64,000 nucleotides of DNA from Streptomyces sp. NRRL F-5135 (GTDB taxonomy: Bacteria; Actinomycetota; Actinomycetes; Streptomycetales; Streptomycetaceae): positions 186,001 to 250,000 of the forward strand of contig NZ_JOHR01000001.1 of the NCBI RefSeq assembly GCF_000719775.1, in the 5' to 3' direction. The notes under the pieces were generated by a model that was given only the letters and a program-made list of their open reading frames with translations, was not told the origin of the DNA and did not search any database. Position numbers and translations under genes: made by a program. Below, piece after piece: positions 1 to 8,070 of the stretch. Each line of letters starts with the position of its first letter. Positions within the stretch are counted from its first letter, which is position 1.

Positions 1-12
1 CGGCGCGGCGGG

Positions 13-801
13 TCACGGCTTCTGGAAGCCCGCGCCCTGGAGGATCTTCTGCGCCTCGGGGCCGCTGAGCCAAGTGACGAACGCCTTCGCGGCGGCGCTG
101 TTCCCGGACGTCTTCAGGGTCGCGGCGGGGTACGAGGCGATGGCGTTCTGCGCGTCGGGGATCGGGACGGAGTCGACCTTGCCCGTCGCGGTGGCCGCGT
201 CCGTCCGGTAGACGATGCCCGCGTCTGCCTCGCCCAGTTCGACCTTGCTGAGCACGGCGCGGACGTTGGGCTCCTCCGAGACCGGCCGTACGGTGACCTT
301 CTGGGCGTCCAGCACCTGTCGGCTGTAACGGCCGACCGGTACCTCGGGCGCGGCCAGGACCACTTTCAGCCCGGGGTCCGCGAGGTCCTTCAGCGAGCCG
401 ACCCTGTCCGGGTTGCCCTTCGCCGTGGCGATCACCAACCGGTTCTTGGCGATGACCGTCGGCGTGCCGGTGTCCGCCCGCAGTCCGTCCATGGTCCGGG
501 TGTCGGCGGTCACGATCGCGTCCGCGGGCGCGCCCTGCTCGACCTGTGCGGCCAGTTCCTGCGAGCCGGCGAAGGAGAAGGTCACCTTCGTGCCCGGGTG
601 CTCCTTCTCGTACGCGGCTCCCGCCGTCTTGAAGACGTCGGTGAGCGACGCGGCGGCCAGCACCGTCAGCTTCGCGGCGCCGCTGCCGCCTCCCGCGTCC
701 GTACCGCTGTCGTCCTTGCCGCCGCAGGCGGCGAGGGGCAGCACCAGGGCGGCGGCCGTGAGCACGGCGGCGGCGCGACGGCGGGTCGGGGTATGAGGCA
801 C
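13..801 (-). CDS. modA: Molybdate ABC transporter substrate-binding lipoprotein ModA
   Basis: Extracytoplasmic, lipid-anchored receptor of a molybdate importer. The 262 residues are normal for ModA. An Arg-rich N-terminus and hydrophobic segment end in a lipobox LAAC near residue 26, followed by a Gly/Ser linker and a type II periplasmic-binding fold; [18 protein letters not shown] and GAPADAI match the oxyanion-contacting loops known in the family. Only 12 bases remain past the stop at the window edge, so the expected permease and ATPase genes would lie outside. The HTH-TOBE gene 145 bases upstream in the same direction supports a molybdate unit. Tungstate as alternative ligand cannot be excluded. 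Confidence 0.93.
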   Translation of the reverse strand: MPHTPTRRRAAAVLTAAALVLPLAACGGKDDSGTDAGGGSGAAKLTVLAAASLTDVFKTAGAAYEKEHPGTKVTFSFAGSQELAAQVEQGAPADAIVTADTRTMDGLRADTGTPTVIAKNRLVIATAKGNPDRVGSLKDLADPGLKVVLAAPEVPVGRYSRQVLDAQKVTVRPVSEEPNVRAVLSKVELGEADAGIVYRTDAATATGKVDSVPIPDAQNAIASYPAATLKTSGNSAAAKAFVTWLSGPEAQKILQGAGFQKP

Positions 802-946
802 GGCGGGGACTCCTCGGCGGTAGGGGCTCCGGTGGCTCCGCCGGGGAAGCGCCGGGGGAGCACGGGGGCGCAGGACCGGCGGCCGGCCGGGGTGGGCGGA
901 ACGGCGGTACGGGCGGACGGGGCGGTGAGCGGGGGCGACGGGCCCG

Positions 947-1354
947 TCAGGGCCGGTCGATGTGCACGTTCGTCGACTTCACCCGGGCGGTGGCCGCCAT
1001 GCCGACCTCCAGACCCAGTTCCTCCACGGCCTCCCGGGTCAGCAGGGAGACCAGCCGGTGCGGCCCCGCCTGGATCTCCACCTGCGCGGCCACGTCCCCG
1101 AGGGTGACGGCGGTGACGATGCCGGGGAAGGCGTTGCGCGCCGAGGTGTACGACGCCCCCTCCTCGTCCGTGCCGCCCTGCGCGACCTCCACGGAGAACG
1201 CCGCCAGCGCAGGGCCGTCGATGACGCGGCGGTCCGCGTCGTCGCGACGGGTCGCGATCCGGCCCGCGTCCGCCCAGCGGCGCACGGTGTCCGGGCTGAC
1301 ACCGAGCAACCGGGCGGCCTGGCCGATGGAATAGGACTGCATGTGCGACAACAT
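947..1354 (-). CDS. Helix-turn-helix / TOBE molybdopterin-type regulator
   Basis: Predicted cytoplasmic molybdate-responsive DNA-binding protein of 135 residues. Residues about 5-50 form an excisionase/MerR-like winged HTH ([19 protein letters not shown], then [15 protein letters not shown]). Residues about 65-133 form a single Mop/TOBE domain ([13 protein letters not shown] ... [19 protein letters not shown]), the fold that binds molybdate or tungstate. The start at 1354 is preferred because a GAGGGA element precedes it; 1342 (MQSYSIG) is an alternative without a visible ribosome site. It precedes modA in the same direction and probably senses molybdate to control it (inference). It is divergent from the di-Mop gene, with about 210 bases between them. 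Confidence 0.88.
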   Translation of the reverse strand: MLSHMQSYSIGQAARLLGVSPDTVRRWADAGRIATRRDDADRRVIDGPALAAFSVEVAQGGTDEEGASYTSARNAFPGIVTAVTLGDVAAQVEIQAGPHRLVSLLTREAVEELGLEVGMAATARVKSTNVHIDRP

Positions 1355-1567
1355 AGGCCGGAATCCCTCGCATTTACAAACCTGGCTGCTTCTCCTCCTG
1401 GCAGATACGGGACACCCGACGACGACGGCCCCCTGCGGGAAACGCAGGTCCGCGCCAACACCGCCTCACGCGCGTGCCGGACAGATCACCGCTCCTGCGC
1501 GAAAGTCGAGATAATGACAAATCCGGCATCCCGCTCCCCTGTGATCTCTCGCGAGGCGAGGTACCCC

Positions 1568-1996
1568 ATGAGCCTGAGTCTGAGCATCCGCAACCAACTG
1601 CCCGGCACCGTCACCGCCGTGAGCCTCGGGGCGGCCGTCGCCGTGGTCACCGTGCGCCTGGACGGCGGTCAGGCGATCACGTCGGCCATCACCCGGGAGG
1701 CCGTACAGGAGCTGGACCTCATTCCGGGCCGCACCGTCCGGGCGCTGGTCAAGGCGACGGACGTCTCGCTGGCGGCCGGACCGGTCACGGGGCTGAGCAT
1801 CCGCAACCACCTTCCCGGCACGGTCGCGCACATCACCGCGGACGTCGCCATGGCGGCGGTGAAGGTCACCGTACCGGGCGGGGAACTGACGGCCGCCGTC
1901 ACCAAGGAAGCGGTCGACGACCTCGGGCTCTCCGCCGGTTCGGCGGTCACCGTACTGATCAAGGCCACGGAGGTCGCGCTCGCCGCCACCGGATGA
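1568..1996 (+). CDS. Di-Mop (tandem TOBE) molybdate-binding protein
   Basis: Small cytoplasmic protein of 142 residues made almost entirely of two Mop/TOBE repeats: residues about 4-68 (LSIRNQLPGTVTAVSLG ... VRALVKATDVSLA) and 73-140 (LSIRNHLPGTVAHI ... VTVLIKATEVALA). Such di-Mop proteins assemble into molybdate-storage or buffering oligomers in other bacteria (family knowledge). There is no DNA-binding domain. The start ATG at 1568 follows GCGAGGTACCCC and is the first methionine before the repeat. Divergent from the HTH-TOBE gene, it likely shares regulation with it. Its role here would be intracellular molybdate buffering for enzymes such as the formate dehydrogenase 6 kb away (inference). 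Confidence 0.88.
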   Translation: MSLSLSIRNQLPGTVTAVSLGAAVAVVTVRLDGGQAITSAITREAVQELDLIPGRTVRALVKATDVSLAAGPVTGLSIRNHLPGTVAHITADVAMAAVKVTVPGGELTAAVTKEAVDDLGLSAGSAVTVLIKATEVALAATG

Positions 1997-2100
1997 CGCG
2001 GCGGAGGGCTCCTCGGGCCGAGGGGCGCGGCGTGGTCCTCGCGGCCCCTTCCCCCACCGCCCGCCTGCTCTCCACCGCCCGTCCGGCGGTACCGGCCGGG

Positions 2101-3345
2101 TCAGCGTTTGACGGCCCGCAGGACGACGAACTTGGGGTCGCCGGCCACCGTCTCGCAGTTGCCGAACAGCCGTCGCAGCTTGGCGTGGTAGCCGAGGTGG
2201 CGGTTGCCGACGACCCACAGCTCGCCCCCGGGACGGAGCGCGGCGCGCGAGCCCGTGAACATCCGCCAGGCCGTGGCGTCGGTCGTGGCCTGGTGCGCGT
2301 GGAACGGCGGGTTGTTCAGCACCAGGTCGACCGTCGCCGCCGGCACGTCCGCCAGGCCGTCGCCGAGCAGGAATTCCGCCGGCGCGCCCGTGGCGACGTT
2401 GGACCGGAAGGTGGCCTCGGCCGAGGCCACCGCCGAGAACGACTCGTCGATGAACGTCACCCTGGCCGCCGGGTTGTCCAGCGCGGCGGCGGTGCCGATC
2501 ACACCGTTGCCGCAGCCCAGGTCGACCACGTGCTCGGAGCCCCGGCGGCGGGGCAGATGACGCAGGAAGAAGCGCGTGCCGATGTCGAGCCGCTCGGCGC
2601 AGAAGATGCCCGCGTGGTTGACGACCGTACGCCCGGACACGGGGCCGGCGTCGGCGGGCAGCGGATACCGGTGCGGCCAGGGGTTGGGCGCGGCCTCCCG
2701 GCCGGCCTCGGGGGCGCAGAAGATCAGCCGCGACTTCCTGACCGCGAGCGAGGTTCTGGTCGGGCCGAGGATCCGTTCGAACAGCCGCAGGGTGGACGTG
2801 TGGATCTCGGTGACCCGTCCCGTGCCGACGACCACGGTCCCGGCGTGCACGGCCGGGGCGAGCCGGTGCAGCTGGTCCTCCAGCAGGGCCAGGCTCTTGG
2901 GGACCCGGACCAGCAGGACGTCCATCCGTTCCGGCGGGGTGTCCCGTACGGACAGCAGTCGCGCCGCGTCCTGACCGACACCGGCGCGCCGCAGATTGGC
3001 GCGGGTGGCACGCTGGGTCAGGTAGGAGTCGGTGAGCTGGACGAGCGGTCCGGTGACCAGCCGTTCGAGGCGGTGGGCGGCGACCGGTGTGGTCAGGGCG
3101 CCCCACCGGTCCCCCAGGACCACCACCGCGCCGGAGAGGTCCACGGCCTCGGCGGCGCCCTCGGGCGTCCCGCGGCCGGCCTCGTGTTCCGTTCCGGGCT
3201 CCGCCCCCGTGTCCGTACCGTCGGCTCCACCGAGGTGCCGGAGCAGATACTCGTCGGCGGTGTCCCAGGCGCGGAGGGGGTCGCGGGGATGCTCGGGGAA
3301 GCGGGTGAGACCGAACTCGCCCCAGGGTGTCGTCAAACGGTTCAT
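2101..3345 (-). CDS. RlmG/RsmC-like class I SAM-dependent methyltransferase
   Basis: Predicted N2-guanine rRNA methyltransferase of the RlmG/RsmC type, 414 residues. The C-terminal half carries the SAM-binding glycine loop VVDLGCGNGVIG and the catalytic tetrapeptide in LVLNNPPFHAHQ, the NPPF form typical of N2-guanine methylation. The N-terminal half (about residues 30-200) is the degenerate duplicated methyltransferase domain of this family, containing VVVLGDRWGALT. A start at 3345 (MNRLTTPWGEFGL) gives the usual N-terminus. It stands alone between unrelated genes. The exact target nucleotide (RlmG acts on 23S G1835 in E. coli) is inferred only from family. Confidence 0.85.
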   Translation of the reverse strand: MNRLTTPWGEFGLTRFPEHPRDPLRAWDTADEYLLRHLGGADGTDTGAEPGTEHEAGRGTPEGAAEAVDLSGAVVVLGDRWGALTTPVAAHRLERLVTGPLVQLTDSYLTQRATRANLRRAGVGQDAARLLSVRDTPPERMDVLLVRVPKSLALLEDQLHRLAPAVHAGTVVVGTGRVTEIHTSTLRLFERILGPTRTSLAVRKSRLIFCAPEAGREAAPNPWPHRYPLPADAGPVSGRTVVNHAGIFCAERLDIGTRFFLRHLPRRRGSEHVVDLGCGNGVIGTAAALDNPAARVTFIDESFSAVASAEATFRSNVATGAPAEFLLGDGLADVPAATVDLVLNNPPFHAHQATTDATAWRMFTGSRAALRPGGELWVVGNRHLGYHAKLRRLFGNCETVAGDPKFVVLRAVKR

Positions 3346-3571
3346 CGTGATCTCAGGCTAACCGCAGTGGCCGGCCGCCCGTGCACGACGGCGATGCCAT
3401 GCGGCCCGGTCCGGCGCCGACCGGACCGGAGCGACAGGCTTCCCGCCCGGCCTGCGGACCGGACGTGGCGGTCGTAGCCTGACACTGACGGTGTGCGTGA
3501 GCGTGTTCCGGACGGTGTCCGGCGGGACCCCGGCCCACGGCCCGACCGTTTCCCATCGAGGTGCACCAGCC

Positions 3572-4204
3572 ATGACGACACCGCGGGACCTGATGTTCGT
3601 TGCCCTGGACGCCGCCACGGGCAACGCCGACGACATGGAGACCAGCCGTCCCCTCGAGTGGGGCGACGTGTCGCTCGCACTCGCGGGAGCCGAACTGATC
3701 GATCTCCTCGGTGTCGAAGCCGTCCGGCTGGACGAGGACCGCCTCGTGCCGGGTATGCGGCCGGCCCTCGCGGACCACCTGCTGGACGAGGCCGCGTCGT
3801 CGCTCGTCCGACAGACACCGTACGAGTCGGTCGACGACTGGCTGTGGCGCAGGGGCCGTGGGCTGGCGACGGCTTATCCGACCGCCCTGGAGGCCGAGGG
3901 ACAGCTCACCCGGCGACGCCGTCGGCTGCCCTTGCGGACCGGTCGAACGGTGCCGGCCGACTCCGCCGCCCACCGGCGGGCCGCGGACCGCTGGGCCGCG
4001 CACGACCCGGTGCTCACCGCCCTCGCGGCGGCCGCCGGGATCGGCGACCCGCACGCCACGGCCCCGCCGGACGTGGCCGACGACGCGGTGGCGACCGTGC
4101 TCGCCGCCGTCAACGACGCGGTCCGGGAACTGGAGGCCGTACGGCAACGCCGCGCCATCGAGCGGGCGGCCTTCGACAACATCTGGCGCGGCGACGGCCA
4201 GTGA
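3572..4204 (+). CDS. GPP34 (GOLPH3-like) family protein
   Basis: 210-residue protein of the GPP34 family, the bacterial relatives of eukaryotic Golgi phosphoprotein 3 that bind phosphoinositides. Family hallmarks include the N-terminal LMFVALDAATG, the EWGDVSLALAGAELIDL helix, and an all-alpha C-terminus with AAIGDP-like and AVNDAV helices. In actinomycetes these proteins are numerous and cytoplasmic or peripheral; their biochemical role is not established. The ATG at 3572 is chosen over upstream starts because the family begins with MTTPRDL-like sequence. It converges with the 73-residue gene, with only 16 bases between the stops. Confidence 0.82.
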   Translation: MTTPRDLMFVALDAATGNADDMETSRPLEWGDVSLALAGAELIDLLGVEAVRLDEDRLVPGMRPALADHLLDEAASSLVRQTPYESVDDWLWRRGRGLATAYPTALEAEGQLTRRRRRLPLRTGRTVPADSAAHRRAADRWAAHDPVLTALAAAAGIGDPHATAPPDVADDAVATVLAAVNDAVRELEAVRQRRAIERAAFDNIWRGDGQ

Positions 4205-4220
4205 CGCCCCGGGAAGACAC

Positions 4221-4442
4221 TCACGGCCTGCGCGCGCCGTCGAGGGCGGCACGGGCCTGGCCGGGGCTCAGGACGGCGGCGAATTCGGCGCGGGCGATCT
4301 CCAGGACCCGCTCCACATCGGCGGGCGGGTGGGGGTGCTCGCGCAGCGCGATGGCCGCGGCGGCGCGGGCGAGCAGATCGTCGTCGGGGGACGCACCGGG
4401 CCGGGACATGGTGCGCAGCACCTGGTGCCAGAGTCCGGTCAT
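4221..4442 (-). CDS. Small hypothetical protein coupled to TetR regulator
   Basis: 73-residue protein that I do not recognise. It begins MTGLWHQVLRTM, is mostly predicted helical and has no signal peptide or membrane segment. A HPHPPADVERVLEIARAEF helix is followed by an Ala-rich end. Its ATG lies inside the TGA of the TetR gene (ATGA overlap at 4439-4442), so translation is probably coupled and the product may act with the regulator or be controlled by it (inference). A coding call is supported by the overlap and by codon bias (GC-rich third positions) rather than by homology. Confidence 0.6.
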   Translation of the reverse strand: MTGLWHQVLRTMSRPGASPDDDLLARAAAAIALREHPHPPADVERVLEIARAEFAAVLSPGQARAALDGARRP

Positions 4443-5284
4443 CGTGTTTCCTTCCGTTCGCCCCCGGGAGCGCGGGCGTCGAGGCCGTCCGGGCCGGCCG
4501 CCGTGCCGGTCACGGGGCCGGTCACGGGGCCGGTCACCGGGACGGCGGAGGCGTGCGTGCCGGTGGCGCGCGCACGGGCCGCGCCGGTCGTGGTGTCACC
4601 GGCGGGAACGCCGAACGTGGCCAGGGCGTGGCGGACCAGTTCGGCGGTGAGCACTTCTTTCGGAAGAGCGGGGCTGTGCCGGGCCCAGTGCCCCACCAAC
4701 TCGTTGGCCGCGCCGATGAGTGCCACCATGGCGAGGGTGTGGTCGCGCTCCGCGGCCTCACCGCGCGCGACGGCCCGCTCGGCCTCGCCGGTCAGGAACT
4801 CGGCCCACAACGTGCGCCACAGCAGCCGGTGGTCGTCCACCGGGCGGCCTGCTCCCACGATGTCGACGAACGCGATCCGGGTGGCCGCCGGGTCGGCGGT
4901 CACCGCGTCGACGAAGGCGTGTCCCAGAGCGGTGATGCGCTCCCGGGTCGCGGCGGACTCCATGGCGGGGTCGCTCAGCACGGTCAGCGCGGCTTCCATG
5001 CCCGCCCGGGCGACCTCGTTGTGCAGCGCGATCAGCAGACCCTCGCGGCTCTCGAATTCCTCGTAGAACGCGCGCACGGAGATCCGGGCGGTGGCACAGA
5101 TGCGTTCGATGGAGGTGGCCCAGTAGCCACGCTCCGTGAACAGTTCCGTCGCGGTCGCGAACAATCGCTCCCGGCGTAACGCCCGGGGATCGGGAGCCGC
5201 CCGTTCCCCGGCGTCGCACGCGGGTGTCGGTGGGGTGCCCGTACGGGCGGGGGACGCGTCGGCGGATGTGCGGACCGGATCCAT
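4439..5284 (-). CDS. TetR/AcrR family transcriptional regulator
   Basis: DNA-binding repressor-type protein of 281 residues. The TetR HTH occupies about residues 35-80: RERLFATATELFTERGYW, then ISVRAFYEEFESREGLL. A ligand-binding helical domain follows to about residue 225. The ATG at 5284 is chosen because AGGAGG sits 7 bases upstream. The last 45 residues are an unusual low-complexity tail with three VTGP units encoded by a 12-base tandem repeat. The stop overlaps the start of a 73-residue gene. The nearest other gene, for a hydrophobic miniprotein, ends 308 bases upstream and is separated by a terminator, so the target is unknown. Confidence 0.88.
   Translation of the reverse strand: MDPVRTSADASPARTGTPPTPACDAGERAAPDPRALRRERLFATATELFTERGYWATSIERICATARISVRAFYEEFESREGLLIALHNEVARAGMEAALTVLSDPAMESAATRERITALGHAFVDAVTADPAATRIAFVDIVGAGRPVDDHRLLWRTLWAEFLTGEAERAVARGEAAERDHTLAMVALIGAANELVGHWARHSPALPKEVLTAELVRHALATFGVPAGDTTTGAARARATGTHASAVPVTGPVTGPVTGTAAGPDGLDARAPGGERKETR
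4505..4540. repeat. 12-bp tandem repeat (3 copies) in TetR gene
   Basis: Three consecutive copies of the 12-base unit GCCGGTCACGGG, the third with one mismatch. In frame on the minus strand it encodes a repeated VTGP tetrapeptide near the C-terminus of the TetR regulator. Slippage could change copy number without shifting frame. Confidence 0.85.
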
Positions 5285-5592
5285 CGGACCTCCTGGATCG
5301 CCCGGGGAACACGCGGTGTCGTCACTGGTGGGGGCGGTTGTCGAGCATGCCACGCGGCGGACGGCGACACGCCCGTTTCGGTGAATACTCCGCGTCCGTT
5401 CGAGGCGTTCGGACGCGGGTCGAACGCGCCGAACAGACGTCTCGTCCCTCGCCGTTCGCGCCGCTTCGCGCCGTTGCCGACGTTCCCCGCTCTCGCACGA
5501 CGACGCGGGTGCCCGGACGGTGTCGTCCGGGCACCCGCGTACGTCGGGCGAGAGCGAACGCTCCCTCACGGAAGCCGCTCAGGCATTGCCGC
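5285..5592. other. Intergenic region upstream of TetR gene
   Basis: 308 bases without a convincing gene. It holds the TetR ribosome site and presumably its promoter at the left, and a strong hairpin at 5503-5540 near the 3' end of the miniprotein gene at the right. An AT-richer stretch around 5385-5400 is a promoter candidate, but no clear -10/-35 pair could be assigned. Confidence 0.5.
5503..5540 (-). terminator. Strong hairpin after CDF/hydrophobic protein operon
   Basis: Perfect 16-base-pair stem (ACGCGGGTGCCCGGAC and its complement) around a six-base loop GGTGTC, located 53 bases past the stop of the 56-residue hydrophobic protein. No T-run follows, as is usual for Streptomyces terminators. 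Confidence 0.75.
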
Positions 5593-5763
5593 TCACCAGC
5601 GGTACCAGCGGCCCCTGCGACCACCGGTCGCGGCCGGCCGGATGACGAATCCGAGCAGCCAGACGACCAGCACGATGACCGCGATCCACCACAGTGCCTT
5701 GAGCGCGAAACCCGCACCGAAGAGAATCAGGGCGAGCAGCAGAACGAGAAGCAGCGGAACCAT
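5593..5763 (-). CDS. 56-residue hydrophobic membrane miniprotein
   Basis: Very short integral membrane protein. It begins MVPLLLVLLLALILFGAGF and contains two close hydrophobic stretches (about residues 2-22 and 24-43) separated by KALWW, then a basic, aromatic tail ending RRGRWYRW. Proteins with this near-invariant start and tail, often annotated simply as hydrophobic protein, are widespread in Streptomyces; their function is unknown to me. A GGAGG ribosome site lies 9 bases before the ATG. It follows the cation efflux gene after 43 bases on the same strand and is closed by the hairpin at 5503-5540, so both are probably co-transcribed. Confidence 0.82.
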   Translation of the reverse strand: MVPLLLVLLLALILFGAGFALKALWWIAVIVLVVWLLGFVIRPAATGGRRGRWYRW

Positions 5764-5806
5764 AGTTATCAACCTCCGTCACGTCGTTTTCCCCGGGAAA
5801 GCACGC

Positions 5807-6784
5807 TCATGTGCGCGCGTCCTGGATGTTTTCCCGATGTGTTCCGGGACGTTCGGGCACTTCGCACGCACCGGCCCCCGCACCGGTGGGTGCTTCCGTG
5901 ATGTCGAGGAATACCTGGTCGGCCGTCGGCCATATCCCCGACACCGAGTTCTTGATACGCACACAGACGAGTTCGACCGTTTCGCTGTCCAGGCCGGGCG
6001 TGAGATCGATCCTTGCCGCCACCAGCGTGGAATCGAGCCCCAGTTTCATCGTGAGCAGGGTGGCCACATTGTCGATCTCGGGTTGCGCCTCGAGCAGCGT
6101 CCGCAGCTTTCCCCGCAGTTCCGGATCCACCGCCTCGCCGATCAACTGGCCCCGCGCCTCGGCACCGAGCCGATAGGCGATGAAGACCAGCAGCAGACCG
6201 ATCGCGAAGGACGCCGCCGCCTCCCAGAGGATGTTCCCGGTGAGCAGGTGGAGCACCATGCCGGCGATCGCCAGCAGCACACCGAGCACGGCGGTCGAGT
6301 CCTCGGCGAGGACGGTGCGCAGCGCGGGATCGCGCAGACCGTCCGGTGACCCGCGCAGCTGGACCAGGGCACGGACCAGCGAGGCGCCCTCCGCGAGCAG
6401 CGCGATCGCGAGCACGGTCAGCCCGACCGCGTAACCGCTGGGCGATTCGCTCTCCGTGGAGCGCAGTGCCTCGAATCCCTGGAAGAAGGAGAAACAACCG
6501 CCCATCACGAAGATGCCGACCGCGGCGAGCAGCGCCCAGAAATACCTCTCCTTTCCGTATCCGAAAGGATGACGGTCGTCGGGCGGCCGACGGCTGCGCC
6601 GCAGCGAGGCCAGCAGGAACACCTCGTTCAAGCTGTCCGCCACCGAATGCGCGGCCTCGGACAGCAATGCCGGCGAGCCGGTGACCAGACCACCGACGGC
6701 TTTCGCCGCGGCGATCACGAGATTGGCCGCGAGTGCCACCAGAACGGTCACCCGCGTACTGCCGTCGGACGACTTTTTGTTCAC
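5807..6784 (-). CDS. Cation diffusion facilitator family transporter
   Basis: Inner-membrane divalent metal/proton antiporter of the CDF family, 325 residues. Six membrane segments span about residues 12-215. The metal site is visible as HSVAD in TM2 and AEDSTAVLG in TM5. HPFGYGKERYFW is the typical TM2-TM3 cytoplasmic loop. A C-terminal ferredoxin-like cytoplasmic domain follows (about 230-325), containing DNVATLLTMKLG. The GTG at 6784 (VNKKSSDG) is preferred, with GGTGA upstream; the frame extends further without family similarity. Substrate (zinc, iron, manganese or other) cannot be read from sequence. The hydrophobic miniprotein gene follows immediately. Confidence 0.9.
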   Translation of the reverse strand: MNKKSSDGSTRVTVLVALAANLVIAAAKAVGGLVTGSPALLSEAAHSVADSLNEVFLLASLRRSRRPPDDRHPFGYGKERYFWALLAAVGIFVMGGCFSFFQGFEALRSTESESPSGYAVGLTVLAIALLAEGASLVRALVQLRGSPDGLRDPALRTVLAEDSTAVLGVLLAIAGMVLHLLTGNILWEAAASFAIGLLLVFIAYRLGAEARGQLIGEAVDPELRGKLRTLLEAQPEIDNVATLLTMKLGLDSTLVAARIDLTPGLDSETVELVCVRIKNSVSGIWPTADQVFLDITEAPTGAGAGACEVPERPGTHRENIQDART

Positions 6785-6987
6785 TTCGGTTTCACCTTGC
6801 ACGCGAGGGCGGGACGGCGTCGGCCTTTGGCGGTGCGAAAGAGGGCCGTGCGCCCTGTCGGAACGAAAATCCGTGTGCCCTCGGCCCTCCGTGCCAAACG
6901 CGGCGTCCCGGCCCGGGCCGTACGTCCGGGTCGCGAATCCGCGTCTACGTCCGAATGACGTGGGGAGCGGCGGGTACGCGGACGACC

Positions 6988-7314
6988 ATGAATCCTGCGG
7001 ACACACTTGACGGAAGCACGGTCGTCCCCCTGGCGGCGAGCGGTCCCGGGACCGGAGTCACCGCGTTCCTGGTGGGGCTGATCGTGGTGCTCTTCCTCCT
7101 CGGCGGTTTCTGGCTGGGCCGGCGCATACGCGTCAGGGAACCCGCGCCGCCCCGCCCCTCGGAACAACCCCGGCCGCCGGCCCGCCCGACCCGTGTGGAG
7201 GAGACCACGGAGCCCTCGGACGGATTCGGAGGCGAGGGGGAACGGCTCACGCCGTACCAGCTCGGCGGACACGGCACCGAGGCCCGTCGGCCGCCGGGTG
7301 CCGACGACCGCTGA
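6988..7314 (+). CDS. DUF6479-like single-pass membrane protein
   Basis: 108-residue protein with one membrane segment (about residues 24-46, FLVGLIVVLFLLGGFWLG) followed by an Arg/Pro-rich cytoplasmic tail RRIRVREPAPPRPSEQPRPP and a closing LTPYQLGGHG motif. This architecture fits the Streptomyces DUF6479 family, whose function is unknown. The ATG at 6988 is the first plausible start. The gene diverges from the CDF gene and converges on the flavin reductase gene through a shared hairpin at 7369-7420. Confidence 0.72.
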   Translation: MNPADTLDGSTVVPLAASGPGTGVTAFLVGLIVVLFLLGGFWLGRRIRVREPAPPRPSEQPRPPARPTRVEETTEPSDGFGGEGERLTPYQLGGHGTEARRPPGADDR

Positions 7315-7368
7315 CGCGAACGCCCACCGGATGCACGTCGGCCCGACGACGCCCGGCGGCGGACACGG

Positions 7369-7420
7369 CCCCGCCACCTGACGGCCGGCCGTGCGCCCGG
7401 TCGGCCGTCAGGTGGCGGGG
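7369..7420. terminator. Bidirectional hairpin overlapping flavin reductase stop
   Basis: Perfect 19-base-pair inverted repeat: the arms are CCCCGCCACCTGACGGCCG and its complement, with a 14-base loop. It lies between convergent genes. The right arm (7402-7420) includes the TGA and last codons of the flavin reductase gene, so the terminator is partly coding. Confidence 0.8.
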
Positions 7421-8037
7421 TGGCCCGCCGTCAGGCCCGCCGCGTCGCTCAGGCGCAGCGGATCGCCCCGTCCCGCCCGCGGCCCGCCGCCGGTCACCGG
7501 AGTGAGCAGGAAGCCGACGTGGTCACCGCCGTCGGTACGCCCCTCCACCCGGCCGACGAACCATGCCGGCACGTCGGTCAGCACCGGCGTCCCGCCCTCG
7601 CCCTCGTACCACCGGACATGGCCGAACTTGTCGAACCGGTCACCGGTCCGGCCGCCGAACAGTTCGGCCAGCGCGTACTGGTCACGATCGAGCAGATGGA
7701 CTCCGAGGAAGGCAGCCGAACGCGCCACGCCGAACGTGTGGTTGGCGCGGGAGAGCCAGATCATGAACCGTTCGGGGCCGATCGAGCACTGGGACGCGAA
7801 CCCGACCAGGCACCCCGCGCGCTCCCCGGCCGAGGCCACGGTCACGACGTACAGCGGATAGTCCAGCAGCGGGATGAACCCCCGCACCGCTTCGGCCGCC
7901 GCCGCGTCGCCCCGCGCGCGGCCGCCACGGTCGTCGTTCTCGGTGACCCTGTACGGGCCGCCGGCCGCGCCGCCGTTCGGGCCGCCGTCCGTGCCGGTTT
8001 CCGTGATGTTGTCCGTACCGCTCCGCGTCCTGGCCAT
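7408..8037 (-). CDS. Flavin reductase-like FMN-binding protein
   Basis: 209-residue protein of the flavin reductase-like split-barrel family. The core (about residues 50-190) shows YPLYVVTVASAGERAG, GFASQCSIGPERFMIWLSR and the FMN/substrate loop HLLDRDQYALAELFGG with GDRFDKFGHVRW. About 45 N-terminal residues are polar low-complexity sequence. It is the last gene of the formate dehydrogenase operon, 33 bases after the NrfD gene. This suggests a redox partner role, moving electrons between flavin and the complex (inference). Alternatively it could be a stand-alone FMN-dependent enzyme. Start at 8037 is the only good ATG. Confidence 0.83.
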   Translation of the reverse strand: MARTRSGTDNITETGTDGGPNGGAAGGPYRVTENDDRGGRARGDAAAAEAVRGFIPLLDYPLYVVTVASAGERAGCLVGFASQCSIGPERFMIWLSRANHTFGVARSAAFLGVHLLDRDQYALAELFGGRTGDRFDKFGHVRWYEGEGGTPVLTDVPAWFVGRVEGRTDGGDHVGFLLTPVTGGGPRAGRGDPLRLSDAAGLTAGHPAT

Positions 8038-8070
8038 CGCGCCCTTCTCCGCTCCGGATCCGTCCTCGCC

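Noticed and set aside
1355..1567. Possible molybdate-regulator operator between the HTH-TOBE and di-Mop genes
   Set aside because: No convincing palindrome or known ModE-type site was visible by eye.
3352..3365. CAGGCTAACC upstream of the RlmG-like gene, resembling an iron box
   Set aside because: Outer half sites are missing and the downstream gene has no iron link.
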